Shown: one piece after another, positions 10,200-22,600 of the stretch
Layout of the letters: every line of letters begins with the position of its first letter
How positions within the stretch are numbered: the first letter of the stretch is position 1
Assembly (NCBI GenBank): GCA_036877525.1
Contig: JAZGTH010000011.1
Coordinates: forward strand, 2,555,001 to 2,619,000
DNA length: 64,000 nucleotides
Reading direction: 5' to 3'
DNA from: Chromobotia macracanthus
Lineage: Eukaryota; Chordata; Actinopteri; Cypriniformes; Botiidae
Translations under genes and position numbers: made by a program
Notes under the pieces: generated by a model
What the model was told of the DNA's origin: nothing
Databases searched by the model: none
Seen by the model: only the letters and a program-made list of their open reading frames with translations

Positions 10200-13100
10200 T
10201 TATTTCAATCTCATTATCCTTTATTTTGTTCAACAAGCATCAACTTCACTATAATTTTCCTCTGAATATTAGAAAAGTGAACGAGCTGGAGGGGCAGCAT
10301 CCAACATTTCTACAGCATCCCCAGTTTTCATTTCTAGAGCACAAAATAATTCAAAACGTGAACATTGACCATCAAAGGCTGCAAATTTGTGATGTTTAAT
10401 CTTGGATTCAGTAGTATAATCTGACCTGTCATCTTCATACCCACAACTCTGTCATTTACAGAAAATAATGATGTTACATGTGCAAAGACGATGGGCCTTA
10501 AAATATCTCAGAACAGATTTTATTTTGGTTTCTGCATCAGAGTGTTAAAATTGTTAAACTATGTGACCAAGTCACACGGTTTGAAATACATTAAACACTG
10601 TTTACCCTTTACAACTCTAAAGATGAATATTTATATTTGGGAAAAAGGAGGGAAGATGTGATTTTTAGCACAAAAATGGATACTGGAATCTGGAATGGTC
10701 TGCATTAATCAAACAGTTATTAAACAAAGTTGAGAATACAGCAGGAAAACAAACATTGTGTGCGAGTTTATTACGTGTGTGAGAAATGTGTCAGGAACAA
10801 ATGATGAACCTTGTTATGAATTTCATGTGGCCCTCTACACCAGGAAATACACTTTAAGATCACCTTTTACGATACACAGATCGTTAAATTCATAACACAT
10901 ATGCTGCCTATAGATTTTCAATGACGTACATCCTTTGTAGAAGTGGATGTTGCCAAACATAATTTAGTACAATATTCATCAGTGATACAGTATGGACCTA
11001 TTATACACGCTACACAACACATCAACGTAAACACGAGACATCTATGCTGGACCATTAAAACGTCCACTTTTGATAAAACTAGCTGCTGACCCCTATATTA
11101 TCATGTCAAATTAAATAAAATGGAATAAAAATCACTTTCCACGTACCTGTAAGAAATCTAATATTAAATAATTACAAAACAAGAAAATTGAAACAACTAA
11201 AATGGCATGGATGAATGTTAGTTTTGTTATTAACGCGCTGTGATAGGTCAAAGGCACTCCTATCTCCACTAGCTGGATTTATGAGGGGGCTGGTTTACCA
11301 AAATGTGTAACAAACTAATACATAAAAGAAAAACATGAAATAGCTGACATTTTTGAATAAATGTCCAACTTTTTATCAGTCACAAAACCAGACCTTCCCG
11401 TCAACTCACCAATTTGTACCTTTTATGACACACAAAACTGTATTTGTACCACCAATCAAAATGAAGCCTTTCAGTTTCGGCCCTAAAACGAGAAAATTCA
11501 TGCATGGAGGCAAAAATTGTTAACTGAATAAGGTAACACATTGCTTCACCTCTCTCCTTAGTTAAACAATCAAAATTTTCTGAAATCACATTCTTTTCAA
11601 GCCTATCGGGAACTGATTATATTAAAAAGTTTCTCTCCGGCTTCCCGAAAAAACTGCCTATATCAAAACAACCATTTTCAGACGGGGTGCTTCCCAAACA
11701 TTTCCTATCACAGTAAAATAAAACGACACAATGAAATGATTCTGAGAGCAACTACATAGAGAAATGCAAATCTGGAGAAGAGACCGTCACCAAAAAGGAC
11801 TAAAAGTTTACCAAATGTAAACAAATATCTTTACACAACTCTACAGTACAGTTCCATGTACAATAAAATCTAGTGATCATTCAGCAAAAATATGATGTTC
11901 AACCAGTAAGCTGAAATAAGCTGCAGTTCTTTAACGCACTGTGAAAAATGAAGGGTTAGCCCTTTTTAAGAGTTTTCAGGGGCCTTAAAATGATTGAATG
12001 ACGTTGGGTTAACCCTAAATCTGCAAACTAAAAGAGAAAACCAAAAAGTAAACATCTGTCATAAAAAAATAAAACGCCCTATTAAATGTTTCAGTACAGC
12101 TCATGTAACTTCAGGTAAAATTTTATCAACAGTTCTCTGTTGATACACCCCAGACTGAACAATGCTCACACTGTCAAAAATCACTCGCACGTCATGTCAT
12201 TTCAGTCGAAAGTGTTACCCAGACTGGCTTATGAGTGCATATTGTGATTCCAATTGGTCTTTGTGTATTACAGAAAATACAAGCACTATCACTCAGAATG
12301 GCTTATATACTCGCAGTGTGCCTAAATTGTACAACATACAGTACCACGCAATAAACAACGGCATATTCGTCACCTGAATGTGATTATTAGTCCCCAGAAA
12401 CAAAAATGTCTGTGCCACGGTGGGCCATCACTCGATTAAAAACACTGAAGCTGTGGTTGCAAGCTTTGCTAGATTTAGCATATGTATAGCCAAAGCACTG
12501 AACCAATTCCACATCCGAACTACTAAACAAAAATGACAACACTACTAAAACAAATTAAACAAAATAAGCAGCACACCCACCTCCAAGAGAAAAGACAAAA
12601 TCTGCCACAGAAACCTCCTGTCATGGGTTTCTCTCTGTGAAGTGGATGTCCCATACAAACATAATGGAAGAGAATGTTTTAAAACATGCCAAAGCATTTC
12701 TGACATAAATATTCTGCAGCAGGTAACGTGTATTTATATACCGGAAACCACTGGTTAGGCTTTTACTAACACACTGACTAATTACATGGTTTTGTCATAT
12801 TTACAAATTATCAGAAAGCATTTGTATTCTTTCATACCCATGACTGCAATCTTGCCATGCAATATAAAGAGAGAAAAAAGTGACCGAAAACCACTATCTC
12901 CTTCCTCTTTCCGAAGAGCCACGCTGGCACGCATGGAAAAAGTGAAGGGTTTAAGCTTTTCCCTCAAAATCTGCAGCAAATCAACATTAAAATCATGTGC
13001 AAAGATTATACAGTAAATCATTCTTGATTCGACAGAGCAGAACACAGAAACAGAAGTGCAGGATGTGTCTTTACACGGCTTGAAAGAAACACAAACCTGA

Positions 13101-13432
13101 GCCGGGTTTCCATGGACAAGACAGAGGAGGATTAAATAAATCAGGATTTTGATTGAAATATCTTGTGATAACTATACAACACAGAATACCATCACGATAA
13201 GATGTCGGTAGGGAAACCCCGGCAGGTGAAAAAACAAGCTGACTGCAACACCTGTCACGACAGACACCAGATATATTCGCATCTATATTGTACATATATT
13301 GTATAATTATTTCATTTTCTGCGTTATTTATGCATGGCTCTGTAGGTGGGGAACATGAGCGTCCCTATTGGCAGAGGGGTGTGATTGTGCGAGTGTGTGT
13401 GTAGTGCGTGTCTGTGCGTGTGCTCAGGAGAT
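10200..13432 (-). other. clstn1: clstn1 3'UTR (extent uncertain)
   Basis: No exon-like coding signal downstream of the stop. Minus-strand AATAAA hexamers occur at 10772-10767, 10524-10519 and 10225-10220, so the UTR could be 2.7-3.2 kb. A TG/CA-rich tract lies just after the stop (13380-13420). The region is free of the repeat families that crowd the introns, as expected for mature mRNA. Confidence 0.5.
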
Positions 13433-13627
13433 TCAGTAGTTGAGGGTGGAGTCGTCCCATTCCAGCTGCTGCTGTCTGCTGGAGCTCTGCTGGTCTTCTG
13501 GCTCTCCAGCCTCATCGTCACTGCTGCCCGATTCTGCACTGGTTATGTCATCTTCCTCCTCACCATCCTCACTTTCCTCCTCTTCCTCATCTCCATCTTC
13601 CTCACTGCTGTGCTGGTCCTCGTAAGT
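13433..13627 (-). CDS. clstn1: clstn1 exon 18, acidic tail, second WDDS motif and stop
   Basis: 195 nt, residues 895-958 and TGA at 13435-13433: TYEDQHSSEEDGDEEEEESE, then DGEEEDDITSAES, ending RQQQLEWDDSTLNY. LEWDDS is the second kinesin-light-chain-binding motif. Acceptor atctcttag. The purine-rich acidic tract produces long spurious open frames on the other strand. Confidence 0.97.
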   Translation of the reverse strand, partial: TYEDQHSSEEDGDEEEEESEDGEEEDDITSAESGSSDDEAGEPEDQQSSSRQQQLEWDDSTLNY

Positions 13628-16600
13628 CTAAGAGATGAAAGAGAAAGCGCTGGTACATTTCTAGGCTGCATAACGCATGAGGATACTTTCTCAAGGGCCT
13701 TGATGTTTCGAGATGAAAGTTTTAAAGTTTTTCCCTTTAAGGAAGTCTTCATACTTGGCAGCCATCTTTGCGACGCCTCCGAGCACAAAAGACCAAACTT
13801 GTCTACTTGAATGGGAAAATACAGATATCTCTAAAATGTCTGGCCTAAGGTCACAATGAAACAATATATTTCTGAACTATTAAACCTGACATCAAATGTA
13901 CAATAAATTCTGTTCAAATTGCACTACAAAAAACATGTTTTCCAGATCACGTCAGTTACTGTGCATGCGCAAAGGCTGTCAAGTCCCTCGCAACTCTCTG
14001 TACTGAGCCCGTCCTCGCTAGAGCAGAGATATTGAGCGTGGCGGTTTGCCCCATTCGCACTTGTTAAATCTATAATCTTTGATAAAACCACCCACACTGA
14101 CACGTGAACAAAGCTCATTCGATACTGAAAAACTTGCCCCACTCAGTCACAATGATGTAATAAAAATAAAGTGGGATACATAGGTTCTCTGCTACATTAC
14201 TTCTGTGTACTGTGATCTCTAATTAGACAGGTTTAGTTAAGGACACACCTCCATGGGGTTGACGGTGATGGTAAGGGCGGAGTCATCCCAGTCCATCTCA
14301 TTCTCTTTTCCGTTCTCCTGATCCCTCATGGTGCGCTGATGAGCAGCACGGATACGGAACACGCCCAGAATAATCATGAACACCAGGAAGCTCACGCACA
14401 CCACGATAACGATGGTGGCAGCACTCGGAACAACTGTAAAAACACGGATTTGTGTTTCAGTGTTTAGGAGAAGAAACAGAAATGTTCCAAAAAAGGTTAA
14501 ATGAGGTTCCTCTGGACAGCTGTCCAGATGTTGTGGACGGCACCTGTGTATAATCCCTAAAACTGCAGCATTAAAAACAGGCTACACAGTACTCCACAAT
14601 TGCCCCACTTCTTAAACTGACTTTAAAGCTGCAATCCGTAACTTTTGCCTCTCTACTGCCATCTCTGTTTGAAACACAAAATTACAGGTTACTTTACATA
14701 CTTCACTTATGTTGAGGTCAAATGAAGCCAAAATAACATTTCCCAGACAAATCAGCCCAGACAGCGCAAATGATAAATCATTATTATAAACTTACCAATG
14801 GGAATCAGAGTAAGGTAAGGAGATCATGTTGAACACTGATCTGTTATGTACTTCGTGCTCAAATTTGTTTTGTTGTTTTAAACACAAAAGTTACGGACAG
14901 CAGCTTTAAGATGTGGAGAAACTCTTTAAGCTTGACAACATTAAGAAGATTATGTGTTTGATTACGAGGCCTGTATTATCTTTAAAGAGAGATTAGTGCA
15001 GTAATCTGGGGGAGATGCTGTTAGAAATGAAGCAGCCAATAAAACATTTTTATCTCCAGGAGAACAGCAAGAGATGGGTCGGTGAGGAAGAGTGGAATAA
15101 GAAACACCTGGAAGAATACCTGAAGCCTGATGGGTGTTGGCCAGGTTGTGTCCTGACAGGTCCATGGAAGCATGCTGGACGTGGCTGATGAACTGAGGCT
15201 GTGCCATAGCATTACTAGCATGATCCATAGGGCTGGCGGTATGAATCACGTTTACCTGATTACGTAAACAACAAAGACAATCATACAACTGACAACCTCA
15301 GAATATAGTACAATGCTACAGCCTAAAACTAAATGATGGTAATCACTGTTACCATGGTAACCACTGTTTCCACCACAGCGACTACAATTATTGTTACTAG
15401 TGTAAAACCATGGTAAATTAGCATGGTATTGCTTTTAATCTATGATTTTACTTTTAATGCAAAAGTCTTTTGAAACTGGATGGACAGATATGAATATGCA
15501 TAAGAAATGAATGATAAATCTGGCACGAGCTTCATTATGTAACACTTAAGTGAGAAACAAGACTCCAACAAAACATCATGAAACATCATAAACTGTTTGG
15601 ATCAGCATTACCTCAACTTTGAATTCATTGCTGATGTAACGGCCGTTGAGCTCCGAGCAGATCAGCTTGAACTTCCTGTCAAACAGAGCTTCAGTGTGCC
15701 AGTTCCTGTAGCGAATCAAGTGCAGCACCTGCTCATAGTTCATCATAGTGTTCACACCTGTGGAGAGAGACAACAAAATATCTTCTGGTGGACTTCCAAC
15801 TTGATTCCTTAAGCTTCTACCTTTCCCAGATGCTGAATGTGAGCTGTTGTGAACAAATATTAGTTGTTTGTTGCTGTAGAAGGAGGAGTCAGTGTACCCG
15901 TGATGACCATGCCCACGTTGGAAGAGCTCATCTCCAGACCTCTCTGCTGGATCTGGGCCAGATCCACCTCCAAGCTCTCATGATCTCCATTCAGATCTTC
16001 TCCCAGCACAGTCACCTCACAGGTATCTAAGTTATGCATGATCTCCTCAGAAACCACCGTCTCTTGCGCTGCCGGAAAACAAAAGCCATCAGTCAGAAGC
16101 AACTCCAAGTGATTGACTGTGTTTGCTCAGACTAAATAAATTTAATCTCTGAAATGGTTCAGAATCAGTCCAACATGGAATTTGAATGCCAATATTGATT
16201 TGAAAGGGAAAAGTAAATTTTAGGAATTTCTTACAAGGCAGTAAAACTTACAATGCTTCTAAAAATCACAAGCCAATAAAAAACTTCTTAAAATGTTTCT
16301 CGTCATGCATAAGATTTTGTCATGCACATTTCATCACAGAATTCATTACACACTCATTTGTCTTTGTCCTCTCTCTCTCTCCCTAGATTGCCGCCTTCTC
16401 TCTTTCTTTTTATCTCTCATTTCCCCCCCTCCCTCTTCTGCTTCATCTGACACATTGTCTGTGACAATCGTTCAGTCAGTAGGACACTAGTAATGCTCTT
16501 CGTGTCTCTCTGTTGTCTGCAGTCGCATCACACCTGTGGGATCATCGTCTCCCTCGTCTTCTGTCTCAGCTTCCACCTCAACCTCGCGGGTGATGGTGCT

Positions 16601-19600
16601 GACAATACGCAGTTCGGGGAAAAGCGTGACTCCCTCTGTGCTCTCAAACTCGGCCGCCCCACGGGCAAAATGATCAATTCCACTGAGGCTGATCTTTGGT
16701 TCCTCTGGCTGGAGAACCATCACGTAACCTTCAGAGTCAGGCACGGAGATACACGTCTCCTCATTGAAGCATCTGATAAACCACCACATAGAGTGTTAAT
16801 CATCAACTCGTTATGAACTGGATTCAATCACACCTGCTTAAACCATGTAAATCAGTAAGACTGAACTACGATTTGCAGACCATTCTGTTAATGGAAACTA
16901 ACTTGACTGTGGTGGTGACACGCAGATGGCGGATGCCGGGAGTGGGGAACTGCCGGGAGTTCAGGTAGGAGATATGCTGCATGACCTTCTCAAAGCTCTC
17001 GAGGTCATCTCCCTCCAGGCTCAGAGAAGACTGGTTGGGGTTAAACTCCACCTGCGGACAGACAAAAACAGATCCACACTCAAACATCATCTGGTTGCCC
17101 TTCAAACTTTGTGAGAAACATCTCAGGTTCACCTACCTTCACAGCTGAGGCCACTTCTTCTGGAAGCTGCACATCAAGACCTTCCTTACAAGTGTAGAGG
17201 CAGTCAATCACCTTCTTGTTCTCCAGTTTTCCAGAACGGATCATGAGTCCAGCCAGGCTGCCCCGGAAGTACTGAGTCATGCGGGCACTGCCACCTGAAC
17301 AAACCCGGAGAGGGACGGATTACAGTGGTGAGATCACGGACAGACGCTCTGCTGTGTGTTGAGTTCAGTCCTGCTTTGTGTGACTGATGTTCATGCATGT
17401 TAATTCTGTCTGATGCATCTGGGGCTCTGCAGTCACTGGATGATGGATGATCTGATTCAGGCCTGTGGCCACATGCAGCTCTTGATGAGAGTGGTAGTTA
17501 TGGCAGATGTACGGGGATGAACACAAACAAAATGAGAAAACGACACAAATGTACATGTATCGATATAATTCAGCACGTTTTTAAAATGCCTTGTTATTTT
17601 TAACATTTAAGAAATTGTTCACCCAAAAAAAAAAAAAAAAATTATATTTGGGTGTACTGTCACTTTCAGAGAAATGAAAGCTGAGTGATATCACTACTAT
17701 ACAAAATATGACTCGCCTCTGAAGGACACGGAATGATGAGAGAGGTCAAAATGACATCACGCTGTAATAAGACACAGATCGCTCTAAAGCGGCTCTCGTA
17801 TGCATTGAGGTCACTCAGCGAGATACGAGAAGCTCAAAGCGATACCACTGGCATAAATAAACCTGCAAACCGCAGCACGAAATGCAGCCAAATGCTCTGA
17901 TTCATCTTGAGATGCTGATCTCAAAGGTCAGCTGGTTTTGTTTTTGTGCAACATCCAGTTTACTCGTTGCATCTCCAGAACTGCAGCCACACTCAGATGA
18001 GATGCTGCTGGTGTGATGAATTAATGCAACAGAAAGATGAATGAGGAATATGGCAGGCGGGGGTCATGATGGGGCATCTCATCTGGAATGCATCATGCTA
18101 TGTGTGTTATGTACATACTGGTGCTGAATGAAGCTGCGTGTGCACACAGCCTTTCTGCAGCATCTTTCAGCTGCAGAAGAACCGCACATGTGCAGGACGT
18201 TAACAAACATGCTTATTGACATAACAGGGTGGTCGGAAAAGATGTGGGCAACCTGTCAAGGGCTCTGAGAGAGGTTCAGTGTCATTGTCATGTCCTGAGA
18301 GCTCTGTGGAGGTAAGACAGAAGAGCAGGACAACAGCAGGGGCTCAATAGAGTCAAAGACAATAACGGTATTTGATACACTGTCACACATTGTAAACCTC
18401 AAGCTTTTACAGTACCCTGACATGCAACAGAGTCGCCGAATCTTCTTTCTGTTTTCAGATGTGATGTAACCAAAAGTCAAACGGACATTTCCCAGGAAAT
18501 CAGACCGGACAGTTCAAATTATAAATCATTATTATGAACTTACTGTTGTGAATCAGGGTAAGATAAAGAGATTATGTTGAACACTGCTCTGTCATGTACT
18601 TGCTCAATAACTGATTTTTATTTGTTTTAACCAAAAAAGGTTATGGAGTGCAGCTTCAAAAATATAATTTCTGACTTAGTGTATACAATACAAATACAAT
18701 ACAAATGTTGCCATTCATTACAAACCTCAAGAAAAGCTTTGATGAACACAATGTCCAAGGGACATGGACTAGAAACCACAAATCTGAAATTCACTAGGTC
18801 TTTAGGATCATAAAGATGCACCATGTACCATAACAGTCTTAACAAATTTAAATTGCATCTACAAATGGGGTTATAAAATATTCCACAAAAATCAGACACA
18901 AACTACTTCCTAATACAGTGCAGGTTTTAATTTCAACTAAAGACTGCGGAAACGGGTTTCAAGCATGGAACTGAGCCTGCATCATCGTGTATGAGGAGGA
19001 GATCAGTAGATCATCAGTGAAGGTACCTTGCCAACAGGCGCCGATGGTGAGCTGGGTTTCAATCTTGGAGGTGTGCAGAGGGTAATCCTCTGTGACCAGG
19101 AAAGGCTCAAAGGTGGAACCGTCCACAAACAAAGTCACTGCTGGGAACTCGATGTTCAGCACATAGTGATGCCATTCTTTATCACACACCTGAGAGAAGA
19201 CGTGTGGATCTATCAGACTGCATCAGACCACAGCTCTTCAGGTTTAATGAGAGAATTTAACTAATAGTTTTTAATTAATAGTTTAAGGAAAAACCTTGTG
19301 AACAATACTTTGTTTATTGGACATGGTGCTATAGTAATGGCATGTATACATATAATGGCATTTATATATATGTGTGCATATATACATATGTACACATATT
19401 TACATATACATTTATATATATGTATATGTGTGCATATATTTATATATGCACAGACATATATAAAATATACATACACACAACCAAATATATGTACCTTACC
19501 TATAGCTAATCTAAAGGATCATGTTTGTTTCTGTGTTTTAAATTCATTGGTTTCCATCTGGAAGGTTTGAAAAGTATATCTGTTATGGAGATCTACAGCA

Positions 19601-22600
19601 CCCTCATTAACAAATGTTCACTCCCCAGTCTAACACAACATTTATGCGTTTGTTAGATGCTTTTATTTTTATTTGCGTGTTCCGGGGAATCAAACCCACA
19701 ACCTTTGTGCTGCTAAAACAATGCCAATTGAGCTACAGAAATTTATGTGATTCTACAGGAACTTAGATGACCTGTTCATTTCAAGTGTAAAATGTCTACC
19801 AATCTCAGCGTAACACACAGTGGCTTTCAAAACTGAGGGCTTGTAAAGAGGCACCTGGGGACTTACCTGGTCAAGTTTCCAGTGAAATTCTGCAGGTTTG
19901 TAGTTCTCCGATTCTGTGGGTTCCTGACGCAGCAGCAGCACAAGGCGACAGTTGTGAACGTACAGGGAATAATGGTGCCTGTTCATTTCTGTGGAAACAA
20001 ACACAGAAACATCTCAGTCATCATTTAGGCCCATGCACTTTATCATGCGAGTTCTCTGACGGCCTGCATGTTATTTTTGTCACAATCTCAGATGATTTAA
20101 TATTTGGCCTCACTGTGCTGTACACGTGTTTGTGTGGATTACTGCAGCTCTCTAACATGGAAAACAATGAAAGCAACTTTCCAGAAACAGGGACATAACT
20201 GTGATGTAATCACCCTTATGTAAGCGCCTGCTGATGAGATTTTTCTATGGCAGGGAATTTTGCTCTAATAAGTGAACAGTGAAATCATAGGGAGAAATGT
20301 TAATGTACTGAACTACAAAGAACCGTTCATAAACGTTAAAGCTGTGGTTATGACACGCTATTTTCCTGACATTTTCGCGCTGTTTCATACAATATCAGTC
20401 TTATACATTTAAAGGGACAAAAAAAAGTACATTTTTAACACACTTCTTTATCGAATTAAACATTATTAAATTAATTTTTTATTAAATTAGATACACTTTT
20501 ATTATTATTTATTTAGTTATGAATTATTTAGCGGAATGCACAATGGGTCGTTTTTCATACAGTGAAAGCCAGTGGTAACCAAAATTTTCTCCAGTCCCCA
20601 CCCAAAGTGTTTTATATTAGAAAACACTAGATTGGGCAGAATTTTGGCTGAACTATCCCTTTAAAGAAGATGAAGAAAACACACCAGCAGTCACACCACT
20701 ACTACAAAATGTCATTACCGGTTTTGTCAGAATTGCAGAGGATGGTTTCCTTCTCCCTGCCTCCAGGTCCATGTCTCATCCACACTGAGATGGTGAAGGG
20801 ATCCTTCAGGCTGGTGTTCACCACACCCTCGGGGAGTTTTGCGGCCTGGGTGCCGTTAAACTCAAACACTTGGTCGCTGTCATGGCCGTTGTCAGTGGGC
20901 AGGCCAGCGGTCCAGTTGGCAGAGCTGCTGGGAGCAGGCAGCAGTTCCACAGTGCCGGCACTGGCACCTGTAAGGGCACAGAAACAGCAATTTCATTTTA
21001 AATATCACACATTATGTATTACATTATCATTTATGGACTCTAAACTCCATCCATACGGTAAAAAGAAAAAATATATACCAGTGTTCAAAACCGTTTCTAT
21101 ATCTTACCCCAATTCACAACAATAAGCTTATACAGGATAATAATGGTTTATAATATGGGCTGTTAGGTTCAAGACATCAGTTTAAATTAGACTAGATTGA
21201 AAGATCTTGAAGTTTAATGGTAAACAGTCTATTTTAAGAGGTTTGTTGTGATTTACCACACAGCTTGTGCAGGGACTTTTCAGAGTATGTGTCTCTGTCG
21301 CAGCCCTTGCCAATGTGATTAGTCTCCAGTATTATGCTGGCCTGAATGGAGGTTATTGGCTCCTCGCAGGTCTCCAGATGCATGCTGGGAAAAAGGGCGA
21401 GACTTCCTGTGCCAGGCTCATATTCAATCCTTTTATTAAATCCTATCAACACCAGAAAGAGAATGTGTGTTTGACTCACACAACAGACTCATGGAAACTC
21501 ATGGATTAATGCAATGTTGTTTAAGTTGATGTTTTTTCTCTCCACACACATGAGACATGCCTCCAGATCCATGTCTCATCCACACTGAGATGGTGTTTTT
21601 AAGTTATATATCATATCAAAATGTTATTCTTAAGTTGTTTATAAATGTAAACATTTTAAAAACAGAATTTAATAATGTTTGAATAATGTTCTTATAACCA
21701 AGCAATATGTTAATACAATGTCTAAAAAACACTTTAAAATAAATTTCTGAATGTTTTTATTACTTAATGGAAACATTAGGAAAACATCCTAAAATTGTTA
21801 GCTTGGTAATTCAATATTTAATCTCAAATTTTTTAAATTGAAAATTTAACAAGTTAAAATCAAGACATTTTAAACTGCTACACAATAACTCAGCTGTGCC
21901 GTCCTCGGGTGTCTTTCATACCTTGCCAGCTTGGTTTACAGGTGGGTTTAATGTTGATTTTGACAAGGACGTCCTCAGAGGCGCGATTTTTACCGCAGTC
22001 ATACGCGGTCACAGTGAGTTTGTACATGTGCTCTTTGCTGTAGTTCAGCTTCTCTGTGTTTTTGATGTTGCCTGTTTTAGAAAGAGAAATGACAATGACC
22101 TCATGCTCCTTTCTTTATTACAACAAAGAAACGCTACACAAATATGCAGCTGTGTAAGCCAGCGTATTAAAGTGAAATTAAACAGTATTTTTATAATGCG
22201 ATCGCAGCTGTAACAACCCTCGACCATGCTCGAATTCAGGCCATGCCTCAAAGTGCCTTACGGCCATCATCATAGACAAGTGTGCTAAGGGTTTTAAAAT
22301 GGCTGCTTGTTTGCACATATAATTTTTTATAGGCACATAGAACCATGAATACCAATTACCTGGAAGTCAATATCACAGTAAGATCTATACACTTTAGTTT
22401 TGGCAGGAGTTGAACCGACTGAGTAATGAACAATTTGGTTTGTCTGCTGAATTGAGTCCATCTAGGAGCACAGACGGTAGCTGTTTGTAATATGTGTTGA
22501 GTAAGTGACTGTCGTGGGGTTTCATCTCTCTGGTTAATCGGTTAGCAGCATGCAAAGCTAGTACGCTGAGTAGTTAACGTATAAAACACAAGCTAACAAT

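Larger units (their letters stand above)
6399..10200. other. Intergenic region between ube4b 5' end and clstn1 3' end
   Basis: Holds the ube4b 5'UTR/promoter elements, a SINE at about 7850-7960 and a family A element at 9891-10117. The rest (for example 8000-9850) is AT-rich with no exon I can support; an 83-codon open frame on each strand at 8629-8885 has no coding features. Confidence 0.6.

Noticed and set aside
13385..13810. 141-codon plus-strand frame with hydrophobic leucine/serine runs
   Set aside because: Antisense of the acidic Glu/Asp repeat of clstn1 exon 18; the real gene is on the other strand.
20670..21125. 151-codon plus-strand frame
   Set aside because: Antisense shadow of clstn1 exon 8.
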